NCBI GenBank assembly: GCA_903822975.1
Contig: CAIJRD010000002.1
Coordinates: 372,001-436,000, forward strand
DNA length: 64,000 nt
Source of the DNA: an uncultured Sinobacteraceae bacterium
Lineage (GTDB): Bacteria > Pseudomonadota > Gammaproteobacteria > Nevskiales > Nevskiaceae
Direction: 5' to 3'
Shown: piece after piece, positions 9,929 through 18,796 of the stretch
Position numbering within the stretch: position 1 is the first letter of the stretch
Layout: each line of letters starts with the position of its first letter
The notes under the pieces: generated by a model
Databases searched by the model: none
Told to the model about the DNA's origin: nothing
The model's input: only the letters and a program-made list of their open reading frames with translations
Program-made: the position numbers and the translations under genes

Positions 9929-10046
9929 GTGTGAAGGCACCCAACCGAAGGTGCGAATTATATCAGCTAGACGCCCCGCGACGGTGCGCCGCGCCACCCG
10001 TGGTTCGCCCCGCCCGGCGGCCTGCAGACACGGCACAATGCGCGCC

Positions 10047-11114
10047 ATGTCGTCGCCTCTCGAATCCACGCCAATGGCGCGCCCCGCCCGCGCGCTCTAC
10101 GCAGCACTGGCGGTTGCGATGATTCTGATTGCCGCAGCGGCGCTCGCAAGCGGGCCGTTGACGATCGCCCCGGTCGAGCTGTTGCGCGCGCTGGTCGGCG
10201 GCGCGACCGACGAAGGCGTCGCGCAAACCGTTCTGCAGTTGCGCTTGCCGCGGGTGCTGCTGGGGCTGCTGGTCGGCGCCGCGCTCGCAGTCAGCGGCGC
10301 AGCCATGCAGGGCGTGTTCCGCAATCCCTTGGCCGAACCCGGCTTGATCGGCGTATCCAGTGGCGCGGCACTGGCCGCGGTCGCCTTGATCGTCCTCGGG
10401 CATCGCTTCGAGGGCTTGATGCGCATCGTGCCGCAAGCCGCCGCGCTGCCGCTGGTGACCTTCGGTGGCGCGGTTTTGACCTGCGCACTGGTGATGCGGC
10501 TGGCGCGGGTCAACGGCCTGACCCACTCGGCAACCTTGCTGCTGGCCGGTCTGGCGATCAATGCGATCGCCGGCGGCGCGATCGGGTTGCTGTCGTATGT
10601 CGCCGCCGACGATGCGCTGCGGACGGCCACCTACTGGATGTTCGGCAGCCTGGGCCGCGCCGGCTGGGGCGAAATCGCGGTGGTCGGTCCCTTCCTGCTG
10701 CTGAGCATTCTGCTGTTGCCGCGCTATGCGGCCGAACTCAATGTGCTGCAACTGGGCGAAACCGAGGCGGGCTACCTCGGAATCGATGTCGAGCGGCTCA
10801 AGCGACGATTGATGGCGTGGGCGCTGGTCGCGGTCGGCGGAAGTGTCGCGCTGGCGGGCGCGATCGGTTTTATCGGGCTGATTGCGCCGCATCTGGTGAG
10901 GCTGCTGGTGGGCAACGACCAGCGTCGTCTGATGCCCGCCTCCGCGCTGCTCGGCGCAAGCCTGCTGACGCTGGCGGATCTGGTGGCGCGGACGGTCGCG
11001 ACGCCGGCCGACCTGCCGATCGGCATTCTCACTGCGCTGATCGGCGGACCGTTCTTCATGATCCTGCTGCTGCGCCTGCGCAGTGACGGCAGCCTGCGAT
11101 ACGCGCGCCAATGA
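10047..11114 (+). CDS. hmuU: FecCD-type ABC transporter permease (haem, siderophore or cobalamin)
   Basis: 355-residue polytopic inner-membrane permease of the BtuC/FecCD/HmuU family. The sequence shows the usual succession of hydrophobic segments, the GAALAVSGAAMQGVFRNPLA signature, and the GAIGFIGLIAPHLVRLL segment that contacts the ATPase. Start codons at 10038, 10047 and 10074 are possible with no clear ribosome binding site; 10047 is a compromise. Its stop overlaps the ATPase gene by 4 bp, so the two are coupled. No periplasmic binding protein or receptor gene lies next to it. The haem assignment rests on the HmuV-like partner. Confidence 0.75.
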   Translation: MSSPLESTPMARPARALYAALAVAMILIAAAALASGPLTIAPVELLRALVGGATDEGVAQTVLQLRLPRVLLGLLVGAALAVSGAAMQGVFRNPLAEPGLIGVSSGAALAAVALIVLGHRFEGLMRIVPQAAALPLVTFGGAVLTCALVMRLARVNGLTHSATLLLAGLAINAIAGGAIGLLSYVAADDALRTATYWMFGSLGRAGWGEIAVVGPFLLLSILLLPRYAAELNVLQLGETEAGYLGIDVERLKRRLMAWALVAVGGSVALAGAIGFIGLIAPHLVRLLVGNDQRRLMPASALLGASLLTLADLVARTVATPADLPIGILTALIGGPFFMILLLRLRSDGSLRYARQ

Positions 11115-11950
11115 GTGCCGGGCTGGCCTTGGAAGGCAGGAGTCTGGGCCTGGACCGGGACGGTCGCCGCCTGCTCGACGATGTGTCGCTGCGCCTGGCG
11201 CCCGGACAGCTCCACGTTTTGCTCGGCGCGAATGGCGCCGGCAAATCGACCCTGCTGCGTCTGCTCGCCGGAGAATTGCGGCCGAACCGAGGGACGGTCG
11301 AACTCAACGGCCGCGCGCTGCGGAACTGGACGCCACGCGAATGTGCCTGCCAGCGCGCCGTGATGTCGCAATTCGATGCGCTGCAGGCCGATTTCCAGGT
11401 GGCCGATGTGGTCGCGTTGGGACGCTATCCGTGCTGGCGGCAAACTGTCGGCGAGGAAGCCGCCGTCATCGATGCGGCGCTTTCGGCCGTCGATGCTGGA
11501 TCGCTGGCCGCGCGCAGCTATTTGAGTCTGTCTGGCGGCGAGCGCCGTCGCGTGCAACTCGCGCGCAGCCTCGCGCAACTCGGCGGGCCGCTGCCGCCGA
11601 CGCTGGGGAACTTGCCACGCTATCTACTCTTGGATGAACCGACCGCGGGACTGGATCTCGCGCATCGTCACGCTGCACTCAAGCTGGCGCGCGCACTGGC
11701 CGCTGAAGGCCTCGGCGTGCTGGCGATTCTGCACGACCCCGATCTGGCGATGCGCTATGCCGATCAGATCACGCTGTTGTCCGCCGGCCGGGTCCTGGCG
11801 CAGGGTTCGCCGCAACAGACTTTGACGACGGCCACACTGGCGGCGGCCTACTCGATTCATGCCGAATTCCTGCCACAACCCGGTTCGGACCGACCGGCGG
11901 TCATCGTGAGACCTCTGGACTCGCATGAGGAGTCATCGGTATCCGAATAA
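11111..11950 (+). CDS. hmuV: HmuV-like ABC transporter ATP-binding protein
   Basis: 279-residue ATPase partner of the preceding permease. Walker A is GANGAGKS (39-46), the signature is LSGGERRRVQLAR, Walker B LLLDEPTAGLD, and the switch His is in ILHDPDLA. The segment LGGPLPPTLGNLPRYLLLDEP between signature and Walker B is typical of haem importer ATPases (HmuV), which have a longer spacer here than BtuD. Start ATG overlaps the permease stop (ATGA). Confidence 0.85.
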   Translation: MSAGLALEGRSLGLDRDGRRLLDDVSLRLAPGQLHVLLGANGAGKSTLLRLLAGELRPNRGTVELNGRALRNWTPRECACQRAVMSQFDALQADFQVADVVALGRYPCWRQTVGEEAAVIDAALSAVDAGSLAARSYLSLSGGERRRVQLARSLAQLGGPLPPTLGNLPRYLLLDEPTAGLDLAHRHAALKLARALAAEGLGVLAILHDPDLAMRYADQITLLSAGRVLAQGSPQQTLTTATLAAAYSIHAEFLPQPGSDRPAVIVRPLDSHEESSVSE

Positions 11951-11986
11951 AATCGTAGCCTTAAGAGCCCGACTTCGAACCCGGGA

Positions 11987-14900
11987 ATGGAGTTAAGCTT
12001 TCACCATGTCCCGTCCGCGCGCCCTCGATCCCCCGACTTCGTGAGTAGCCAAGTCGTACCCACGCCCGCTGGCGCAGGCCTGCGCTGGTACCAGGGTCTG
12101 CAATTCAAGCTCGGGCTACTGTTCGTGCTGCTGGTGCTGGTGTTGGGTGCGGTAGCGGTTTACGCGGGCTATCGGCTGGTCGGCAATGGACTCGGCGTTC
12201 TCAATTATCGCTATGAGGACTCGGTCAACAATCGCTTGGCGGCTCAGGTGCAGTTACCGGTGTCGGCGGCGGAATCGCTCGCGACCACGCTGGCGGTGCA
12301 AATGCAAAGTCGCCCGTCGCGGGCTTCGCTCAGAACCCTTGTGCAAGCGCTTGGCGAGCGTTCGCCGAATGCGGATCTGATTGCGAGCATCGGCATCTGG
12401 CCGGAACCCGGCACCCTGGAACCCGGCGTCGAACGCGCCAGTGTGTATCTGCTGCGCGACGCCAACGGTCACCTGCAGCCGCGCGAGGACTACAACGACC
12501 CGCGCAGCATCCCCTATTTCCGCGAAGCCTGGTACACGCCGGTGCGTTACGCCAGCGCGCGCCGGTGCTTCTGGACGCTGAACTATCACGACCTGCTGGC
12601 CAAACGTGATGTCGTCACCTGCAGCCTTTCGCTCGGTGGACCGGGCAACTTTCTCGGCGTCGTCAGCGTCAGCCTGGACGTCGCCGCATTGGCCAAATAC
12701 TTCGCCGACTCCACCAGCGACAGCGGCGGCTATGCCCTGTTGCTGGATCGCGACAATCGCTTGCTGGCGCTATCCGCTGCCGCTCAAACCGCGCTCGGTC
12801 GCGACGCCGCCAGCCGCAATATCGCCGAACTCGCGCAGCACAACGTTTCGTTCAACCCGCTGGCCTTGGCGCTGAATGCGCAGTCGCAGAAGTTTGTCGA
12901 TACCGCCGTGCATTCGCCGCAGTACGACGCCGGCTCGATCTCGGCACTGAAGGATGGCACGCGTGATATGTCGCGCGCCGAAGCGGAATCGGCGCTGGCG
13001 ACAATCTGGAATGCGGTCGACGACGGCAGCACGCCACAGCGCATGATGCTCACCGACGACGCCGTTCTGCACGACGCCGGCTATGCGGTGCTGCGCGGGC
13101 TGCCGGCCACGCACTGGCACATCGCCAGCGTCACCGCCGCGCGTGACGGCGAAGACGGCTCGCGCTACCTGATCTCGCAGGCCTTGGTGCTCACGCTGGG
13201 CGCTGCGATGCTGACGCTGGCACTGGCCTGGGGCGCGATTCGTCGCACCGTGGTGCGGCCGCTGCGGCGGATGGCGCAGCAACTGGCGACCTATGAATCC
13301 AGCATCGACTCACTCGGCGTGGCACTGGACGACAGCGCGCAGAACGAGGTCGGGCTGCTCGCGCACTGGTACAACGAGCGCGTGATCCAGCTGCGCGGCC
13401 AGATTGAAAGTGCGCGCATCACCCGCACGCAGTTGTACGCCGAAACTGCCGAGCGCCAGCGTGCGCAAGAGGCACTCTCGCGGCTGCAGGAACGCACCAG
13501 CCTGGCCTTGGGTTCGGTCGAAGACGGCGTCATCGCCACCGACGAAAAAGGTCTGATCGACGAGATGAATCCGGTGGCGGAGCGGCTCGTCGGCATGACC
13601 TCGCGTGCGGCGCGTGGCCAGACCTTCAGCAAAGTCTTCCTCGCCCGGCTCGACGCCGAGGCGGGCGCACCGATGCCGGACTTGCCAAAGCTCTCGCTGG
13701 CACGCGGTGCGCGCATCGAATACACCGGCGGCGTCACGCTGTTGCGGCCGCGTGGCGAAGAAACACAGATTGCGATCGTTGCCGCACCCCTGCGCGCGCG
13801 TTCGGGCGAGGATCTGGGCTGCATCGTCGTGTTCCGCGAACTGGCGCGCACCGCCGCACTCGCAGCGCCCGATGCCGCGCACGACAGTCTCGATCCGAGC
13901 ACTGGACTCGGCGGACGTGCCGCCTACGAGCGCAGCTTGCGGACCTTGCTCGGCAGTCACGCCGACCAGCCGAATCGCCATGCGCTGCTGCTGATCGATC
14001 TCGACACCACCGCATCGGTGCGGGAACACGGCGGCCCGTCAGCGATCGGCGCGATGATGCAGCGCGCGGCCGAACTGATCCTCGCACGCAGCGGCGGCAG
14101 CGATCACGTGTTCCGACTCTCCGGCGAACGCTTTGCGGTCCTGCTGCCGGATACCGACGTCGAACACAGCATCAAGTTCGCCGAGTCGCTGCGCGAATCG
14201 CTGGCGCAGCTGGCATTCAGCTGGAACGGCGAACGCTTCCATCTGACCAGCAGCGTCGGCGTATGTCTGGGCAGCTACATGGTTGGTAGCGGTGCCGACA
14301 ACGCGGCCGAAGCGCTGCGCCGCGCCAGTGAGGCATCCGCAGCCGCGCGCAGGCGCGGCGGCAACGCGGTGGTGGTGTATTCGCCGGAAGTGGAACTGCC
14401 GTCGCGGCGCGTCGAAGAGGCCTTGTGGACGCAGCGCGTGCGTCGCGGACTCGAAGACGATCTGTTCCATCTGACCACGCAGTGGATCACCCCGGCCCGG
14501 CGTCATGCCGCCGAAGGCGACGTATTCGAGATCCTGCTGACGCTCGAAGACGAGGAAGGCTTCTGGTCTCCCGCCGCCGCTTTCCTGCCCACCGCCGAGC
14601 GCAGCGGCTTGAGTGCCGAACTGGATCGCTGGGTGCTGCTGCATACGCTGGATCTGCTCGAAGCCCAGGCCGAGGCGTACCAGCGTCTGGCGTTCTGCAG
14701 CGTCAATTTGACCGAAGCGTCGTTGTCCGATCCACGACTGCTGGATTTCCTTGCTGAACAGTTCAGCAAGCGTCCCGAGATTGCGGTGCGCAAGCTGTGT
14801 TTCGAGCTGCCGCACGATGCGGTTGCACGTCAGCCGCAACACGCGCAGACATTTTGCGAAACTATGCGGACCTTCGGCTGCCGCGTCGCCGCCGATTTCA

Positions 14901-15187
14901 ATCCCGGACGTCATGCGACCGAACTGGAGCGCCTGCGCGCCTTGCCGATCGATTTCCTCAAGCTCGACGCGCGTCAGTTCCCGGACATCGCCACCGATCC
15001 GCTGGAGCTGGTGCTCGGCGAAAGTGCGATGCGTGTTGCGCGGCATCTGAATCGCCGCGTCATCATCACCGGGCTCGACCAGGATCGCTGGATCGAACCC
15101 TGGCGCAAACTGGGTGCCGACTACTTCCAGGGCTATTCACTGGCGCGCCCATCGCCGCTGCCGTTCGTGGCGGGTCCGGCGGACTAG
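11987..15187 (+). CDS. Membrane sensor with Cache, HAMP, PAS and degenerate GGDEF and EAL domains
   Basis: 1066 residues. Order: cytoplasmic leader, TM helix (about 38-62), a large periplasmic Cache-like sensor region (to about 385), a second TM (about 393-415), HAMP-like linker, coiled coil, PAS (about 500-620), GGDEF (about 635-795) and EAL (about 800-1060). Both output domains are degenerate: the GGDEF motif reads SGERF (712-716), the EAL motif reads EIL (848-850), and the metal-binding DDFG loop reads ADFNPG (969-974). It is therefore unlikely to make or cleave c-di-GMP and more likely relays a periplasmic signal by binding ligand or partners. An in-frame GTG at 12041 is an alternative start. 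Confidence 0.85.
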   Translation: MELSFHHVPSARPRSPDFVSSQVVPTPAGAGLRWYQGLQFKLGLLFVLLVLVLGAVAVYAGYRLVGNGLGVLNYRYEDSVNNRLAAQVQLPVSAAESLATTLAVQMQSRPSRASLRTLVQALGERSPNADLIASIGIWPEPGTLEPGVERASVYLLRDANGHLQPREDYNDPRSIPYFREAWYTPVRYASARRCFWTLNYHDLLAKRDVVTCSLSLGGPGNFLGVVSVSLDVAALAKYFADSTSDSGGYALLLDRDNRLLALSAAAQTALGRDAASRNIAELAQHNVSFNPLALALNAQSQKFVDTAVHSPQYDAGSISALKDGTRDMSRAEAESALATIWNAVDDGSTPQRMMLTDDAVLHDAGYAVLRGLPATHWHIASVTAARDGEDGSRYLISQALVLTLGAAMLTLALAWGAIRRTVVRPLRRMAQQLATYESSIDSLGVALDDSAQNEVGLLAHWYNERVIQLRGQIESARITRTQLYAETAERQRAQEALSRLQERTSLALGSVEDGVIATDEKGLIDEMNPVAERLVGMTSRAARGQTFSKVFLARLDAEAGAPMPDLPKLSLARGARIEYTGGVTLLRPRGEETQIAIVAAPLRARSGEDLGCIVVFRELARTAALAAPDAAHDSLDPSTGLGGRAAYERSLRTLLGSHADQPNRHALLLIDLDTTASVREHGGPSAIGAMMQRAAELILARSGGSDHVFRLSGERFAVLLPDTDVEHSIKFAESLRESLAQLAFSWNGERFHLTSSVGVCLGSYMVGSGADNAAEALRRASEASAAARRRGGNAVVVYSPEVELPSRRVEEALWTQRVRRGLEDDLFHLTTQWITPARRHAAEGDVFEILLTLEDEEGFWSPAAAFLPTAERSGLSAELDRWVLLHTLDLLEAQAEAYQRLAFCSVNLTEASLSDPRLLDFLAEQFSKRPEIAVRKLCFELPHDAVARQPQHAQTFCETMRTFGCRVAADFNPGRHATELERLRALPIDFLKLDARQFPDIATDPLELVLGESAMRVARHLNRRVIITGLDQDRWIEPWRKLGADYFQGYSLARPSPLPFVAGPAD

Positions 15188-15266
15188 CCTGAGCTGCGAT
15201 CCTGCAGCGATTGCGTGAAGCCGATCGCTGCGTTGCCGCTTGTCGCGATCAGATTGAATGTCCGGT

Positions 15267-15285
15267 CGCTATCTAAACGATAGCG
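15267..15285. terminator. Hairpin between convergent genes
   Basis: CGCTATC-TAAAC-GATAGCG is a perfect 7-bp inverted repeat between the convergent sensor gene and recJ. No T-tract follows, so termination is only a possibility. Confidence 0.35.
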
Positions 15286-15301
15286 CTGTCTGGCGCAACG
15301 A

Positions 15302-17047
15302 TCAGTCGATCGGATAGGCGTGTTCGATCCGTAATTCAAGCATTTCGTCGCCGCGAAAACGGTTGACGCTGAGCTGATAGATCAGACGGACCGGCCCCTG
15401 CGTGACCACGGCATCGCCGGCATTGAAATGCAGACCTGACAGTGAGTTGCCGGCACGTGTACGCAAGGTGTAGCGCACGTGCTTGCCGTCGGCGCCGAGC
15501 GCGCGCAAAGCGGTCACTTCGAACGTACCTTCGAACAGTGGCGCCGGAAACCCCTGCCCCCAAGGGCCGGCCTGTTCCAGCGCGAGTGCGGCCGTCAAGG
15601 TGAGTTCGGGCGCGAACAACTCACCGTCTGTTTCGATCACCTGCTCGAGCGCGTCGTCATCCAGCAGCGCACGGCAGCGCTGGTCAAAGGCCTCGGAGAA
15701 ATCGTCCAACGCGTCTTCCGCCAGACTCAAGCCGGCCGCCATCGCATGGCCGCCGAAGCGCAGGATCAAACCCGGATGCTGGGCGTCAACTGCGGCCAGC
15801 GCGTCGCGCAGATGCAGGCCACGGATCGAGCGGCCGGAGCCTTTCAGCATGCCGGGCTCGGTCGCGCGCGCGAAGGCGATCACCGGCCGGTGCAACTGAT
15901 CTTTGACGCGTGATGCCGCGAGACCTACCACGCCCTCGTGCCATTCGGGATCGAACAGGCACACACCGACCGCATCGGTCTGTGCGGCCAGCTCCAGCGC
16001 TTCGTCGCGCATCTGCGCTTCGATGCCGCGACGTTCGCGGTTGAGGCCGTCGAGTTGCATTGCCAGCGGCAATGCGGCCTCCAGCGTCGGCGCCAGCAGA
16101 CATTCGATGCCGACGGTCATGTCTTCCAGGCGCCCGGCAGCGTTCAGACGTGGACCCAGCACGAAGCCGAGATCGGTTGCGCTGAGCCGCTCGGCTTCGC
16201 GACCGCCGACCTGCAGGATCGCGCGGATGCCGGCATGCGCACGACCCGCGCGAATGCGCGCGAGCCCTTGCGCAACCAGGATGCGGTTGTTGTAGTCGAG
16301 GCGCACGACGTCGGCGACGGTGCCGAGCGCAACCAGGTCGAGCAGTTCGGCCAGGTTCGGCTCCGGCTTGGCTGCAAAGGCGCCGGCCGCGCGTAAACGC
16401 GCGCGCAGCGCCAGCAGCACATAGAACATCACACCGACCCCGGCCAGATGTTTGCTCGGGAAGTCGCAGCCGGGCTGGTTCGGATTGACGATCGCATCCG
16501 CCGCCGGCAGCAGCGGTGGTGCCAGATGGTGATCGGTAATCAAGACCTGCAGCCCGGCTGCTTTCGCGGCAATTACGCCGGCGATGCTGGCGATGCCGTT
16601 GTCGACCGTAACCAACACTTGCGCGCGTTTCGCCAGTGCCAATTCGACCAGCGGCGGCGACAGGCCATATCCCATCGTGAAGCGATTGGGCACGACGTAG
16701 TCGACGCTCGCCGCACCGAGCGCGCGCAGGCCGAGAATGGCGACGGCGGTCGCGGTGGCGCCATCCGCGTCGTAGTCGCCTGCAATCACAATGCGGCGCT
16801 GCTGCGCGATGGCGACTTGTAGCAGTTCGGCGGCGGCGTCGATGCCCCGCAATGCCGCAGGTGCGTGCAGGTGACGCAGTTCGAGTGCGAGTTGATCGGC
16901 GCCGTCGATGCCGCGCGCGGCGTACACCCGCCGTAGCACCGGATGCAGGTCGGCAGGCAGCCGACTCGCGTCGCCGGCGGTGCGGCGACGGATTTGCGGC
17001 GTCGTTGCTGGCACGCGCGGGTCGTTGTCGATGCCCACGCCGGGCAT
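15302..17047 (-). CDS. recJ: Single-stranded-DNA-specific exonuclease RecJ
   Basis: 581-residue 5'-3' ssDNA exonuclease of the DHH superfamily, used in RecF-pathway recombination and mismatch repair. Motif I is DYDADG (91-96), followed by VDNG (148-151) and the DHH triad (172-174). The DHHA1 domain contains FGGHAMAAG-like residues near 435, and the C-terminal OB-like domain is complete. The ATG lies 8 bp after the thrC stop, placing recJ last in the alaC-hom-GNAT-thrC-recJ transcript. Confidence 0.96.
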   Translation of the reverse strand: MPGVGIDNDPRVPATTPQIRRRTAGDASRLPADLHPVLRRVYAARGIDGADQLALELRHLHAPAALRGIDAAAELLQVAIAQQRRIVIAGDYDADGATATAVAILGLRALGAASVDYVVPNRFTMGYGLSPPLVELALAKRAQVLVTVDNGIASIAGVIAAKAAGLQVLITDHHLAPPLLPAADAIVNPNQPGCDFPSKHLAGVGVMFYVLLALRARLRAAGAFAAKPEPNLAELLDLVALGTVADVVRLDYNNRILVAQGLARIRAGRAHAGIRAILQVGGREAERLSATDLGFVLGPRLNAAGRLEDMTVGIECLLAPTLEAALPLAMQLDGLNRERRGIEAQMRDEALELAAQTDAVGVCLFDPEWHEGVVGLAASRVKDQLHRPVIAFARATEPGMLKGSGRSIRGLHLRDALAAVDAQHPGLILRFGGHAMAAGLSLAEDALDDFSEAFDQRCRALLDDDALEQVIETDGELFAPELTLTAALALEQAGPWGQGFPAPLFEGTFEVTALRALGADGKHVRYTLRTRAGNSLSGLHFNAGDAVVTQGPVRLIYQLSVNRFRGDEMLELRIEHAYPID

Positions 17048-17055
17048 CGCGCGGC

Positions 17056-18174
17056 TCAGCTCAGCCGGTCGAGCAGTGCGCGCGCGACGGCGTTCTGCTC
17101 GGCATCGACCTGCACCAGTCCGCGCAGACCGTCCTTGAGAATGATGTCCGGGTCTTTGAGGCCGTTGCCGGTGAGCGTGCAGACCACGGTCGAGCCTTTC
17201 GGAATCTTGCCGCTGTGCAGATCGCGCAAGGCACCAGCGAGCGAGGCGGCCGAAGCGGGTTCGCAGAACACGCCTTCCTTCTCCGCGAGCAGGCGCTGTG
17301 TGGCCAGAATCTCATCGTCCTCGAGTTCGTCGAACCAGCCGTCGGATTCCTCGCGGACTTTCCAGGCCGGGGTCCAGCTCTGCGGATCACCGATGCGAAT
17401 CGCGGTGGCCACGGTTTCCGGATTCGCCACCGGACCCCCGCGCAGGAACGGCGCGCTGCCGGCCGCCTGATAACCCACCATGCGCGGACGCTTGCGCGTG
17501 CAGGCGGCGCCGAGGAAGGCGCAGTCGCCGGCACAGTGCAGGCAGGATTCGGTGCCGATGCCGGCGCATTCCGAGTAACCAATCCAGTGCGCGGTGATGT
17601 TGCCGGCGTTGCCGACCGGAATGCAGTGGAAATCCGGCGCGTGGCCGAGCGCTTCGACAATCTCGAATGCTGCCGTCTTCTGGCCCTGCAGACGATACGG
17701 GTTGATCGAATTGACGATCGTCACCGGTGCGGTCTTGGCGACTTCCTTGACCAGGCGCATGCCGTCGTCGAAGTTGCCGCGGATCTGGATCACTACGGCG
17801 CCGTGGACGATCGCCTGCGCCAGCTTGCCGAGCGCAATCTTGCCTTCGGGAATGAGCACGAATGCGGTGATGCCAGCGCGCGAGGCATAAGCCGCCGCAG
17901 CGGCTGAGGTATTGCCGGTGGAAGCACAGATGATCGCGCGGCTGCCCTGGTGGACCGCCTGCGTGACCGCCATCGTCATGCCGCGATCCTTGAACGAGCC
18001 GGTCGGATTGAGGCCTTCGAACTTGACGTACAACTCGGCCTCGAGCCCTTCGGCGCGCAGCAGGTTGTCGAGTTTGATCAGCGGCGTGCGGCCTTCGCCG
18101 AGGCTGATCGCACGTGCTTCGGGCGCCAGCGGAAGGCGGCTGCGGTAGTGTTCGATGATTCCGGTGTAGCGCAT
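17056..18174 (-). CDS. thrC: Threonine synthase with a cysteine-rich insertion
   Basis: 372-residue PLP enzyme that converts O-phosphohomoserine to threonine. The PLP lysine is Lys62 in FKDRG, with SLGEGRTPL (24-32), STGNTS (85-90) and NAGN (189-192). The start at 18174 (MRYTGIIEHY) matches homologues; the frame upstream belongs to the neighbour's region. Unusual: between NAGNITAHWIGY and the MVGYQAAG segment lies a short stretch with five cysteines (203, 211, 214, 218, 225), including a CxxC. In relatives this linker is normally cysteine-poor. It may bind metal or form disulfides; see findings. Confidence 0.93.
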   Translation of the reverse strand: MRYTGIIEHYRSRLPLAPEARAISLGEGRTPLIKLDNLLRAEGLEAELYVKFEGLNPTGSFKDRGMTMAVTQAVHQGSRAIICASTGNTSAAAAAYASRAGITAFVLIPEGKIALGKLAQAIVHGAVVIQIRGNFDDGMRLVKEVAKTAPVTIVNSINPYRLQGQKTAAFEIVEALGHAPDFHCIPVGNAGNITAHWIGYSECAGIGTESCLHCAGDCAFLGAACTRKRPRMVGYQAAGSAPFLRGGPVANPETVATAIRIGDPQSWTPAWKVREESDGWFDELEDDEILATQRLLAEKEGVFCEPASAASLAGALRDLHSGKIPKGSTVVCTLTGNGLKDPDIILKDGLRGLVQVDAEQNAVARALLDRLS

Positions 18175-18181
18175 GGCGATG

Positions 18182-18796
18182 TCAGTCGGCGGTGGCAGTG
18201 GCGGCGGTGCGGCTTGAATGATTGTGTGCGAGGAATCGGTCGAGGCGCTCGCGCACCGTCGGCCACTCTTCGCGCAGGATGCTGAACCAGACGGTGTCGC
18301 GAACATAACCGTCCGGCAGCACCATGTGGCGGCGGAAGCGGCCTTCCTCGGTGGCACCAAGGCGCGCGATTGCAGCGCGCGAAACCTGGTTGCGCGAGTC
18401 GGTTTTCAGTTCGATGCGATTCAGCTTGAGCGTGTCGAAAGCATATTCGAGCAGCAGGCGCTTGCATTCGGTATTGACGGCGGTGCGCTGCACACGAGCG
18501 CTAAGCCAGGTCCAGCCGATTTCGGCGCGTGCGTGCGCCGGTTCGATTGCACAGAAACGTGTGCTGCCGACGAGGCTGCCGTCACTCAGTTCGATTGCGA
18601 ACGGTATGGTGCGACCGGCGGCCTGCTCGGCCTGAGCCTGCGCGATGTAGGCCTGCATCGCAGCAAGATCGGCGATGCGCACCGGCATGTAGCGGAACAA
18701 CTGCGCATCGCGCGCGACCTCGAACAGCGGCGCGGCGTGTGCGGCGGACAAGGGCACCAGGCGAACGTGTCGACCTTGCAGCGACGGCGCGTCCAT
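18182..18796 (-). CDS. GNAT-family N-acetyltransferase, RimJ/RimL type
   Basis: 204 residues with the RimL-like GNAT fold: an IEIGWTWL-like strand (here AEIGWTWLS), a beta-bulge region followed by NTECKRLLLEYAF (acetyl-CoA pyrophosphate-binding region, atypical but in register), and the family's C-terminal NRIELKTDSRNQVSRAAIARLGATEEG segment, which is very characteristic. It likely acetylates an amino group of a protein terminus or small molecule. Its start touches the hom stop (1-bp overlap), and it ends 7 bp before the thrC start, so it is co-transcribed with threonine genes. Whether it has a role in that pathway is unknown. Confidence 0.85.
   Translation of the reverse strand: MDAPSLQGRHVRLVPLSAAHAAPLFEVARDAQLFRYMPVRIADLAAMQAYIAQAQAEQAAGRTIPFAIELSDGSLVGSTRFCAIEPAHARAEIGWTWLSARVQRTAVNTECKRLLLEYAFDTLKLNRIELKTDSRNQVSRAAIARLGATEEGRFRRHMVLPDGYVRDTVWFSILREEWPTVRERLDRFLAHNHSSRTAATATAD

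Noticed and set aside
9963..11111. 382-codon minus-strand frame opposite the FecCD permease
   Set aside because: Gln/Arg-rich antisense translation; the plus-strand frame has a classic permease pattern and couples to its ATPase.
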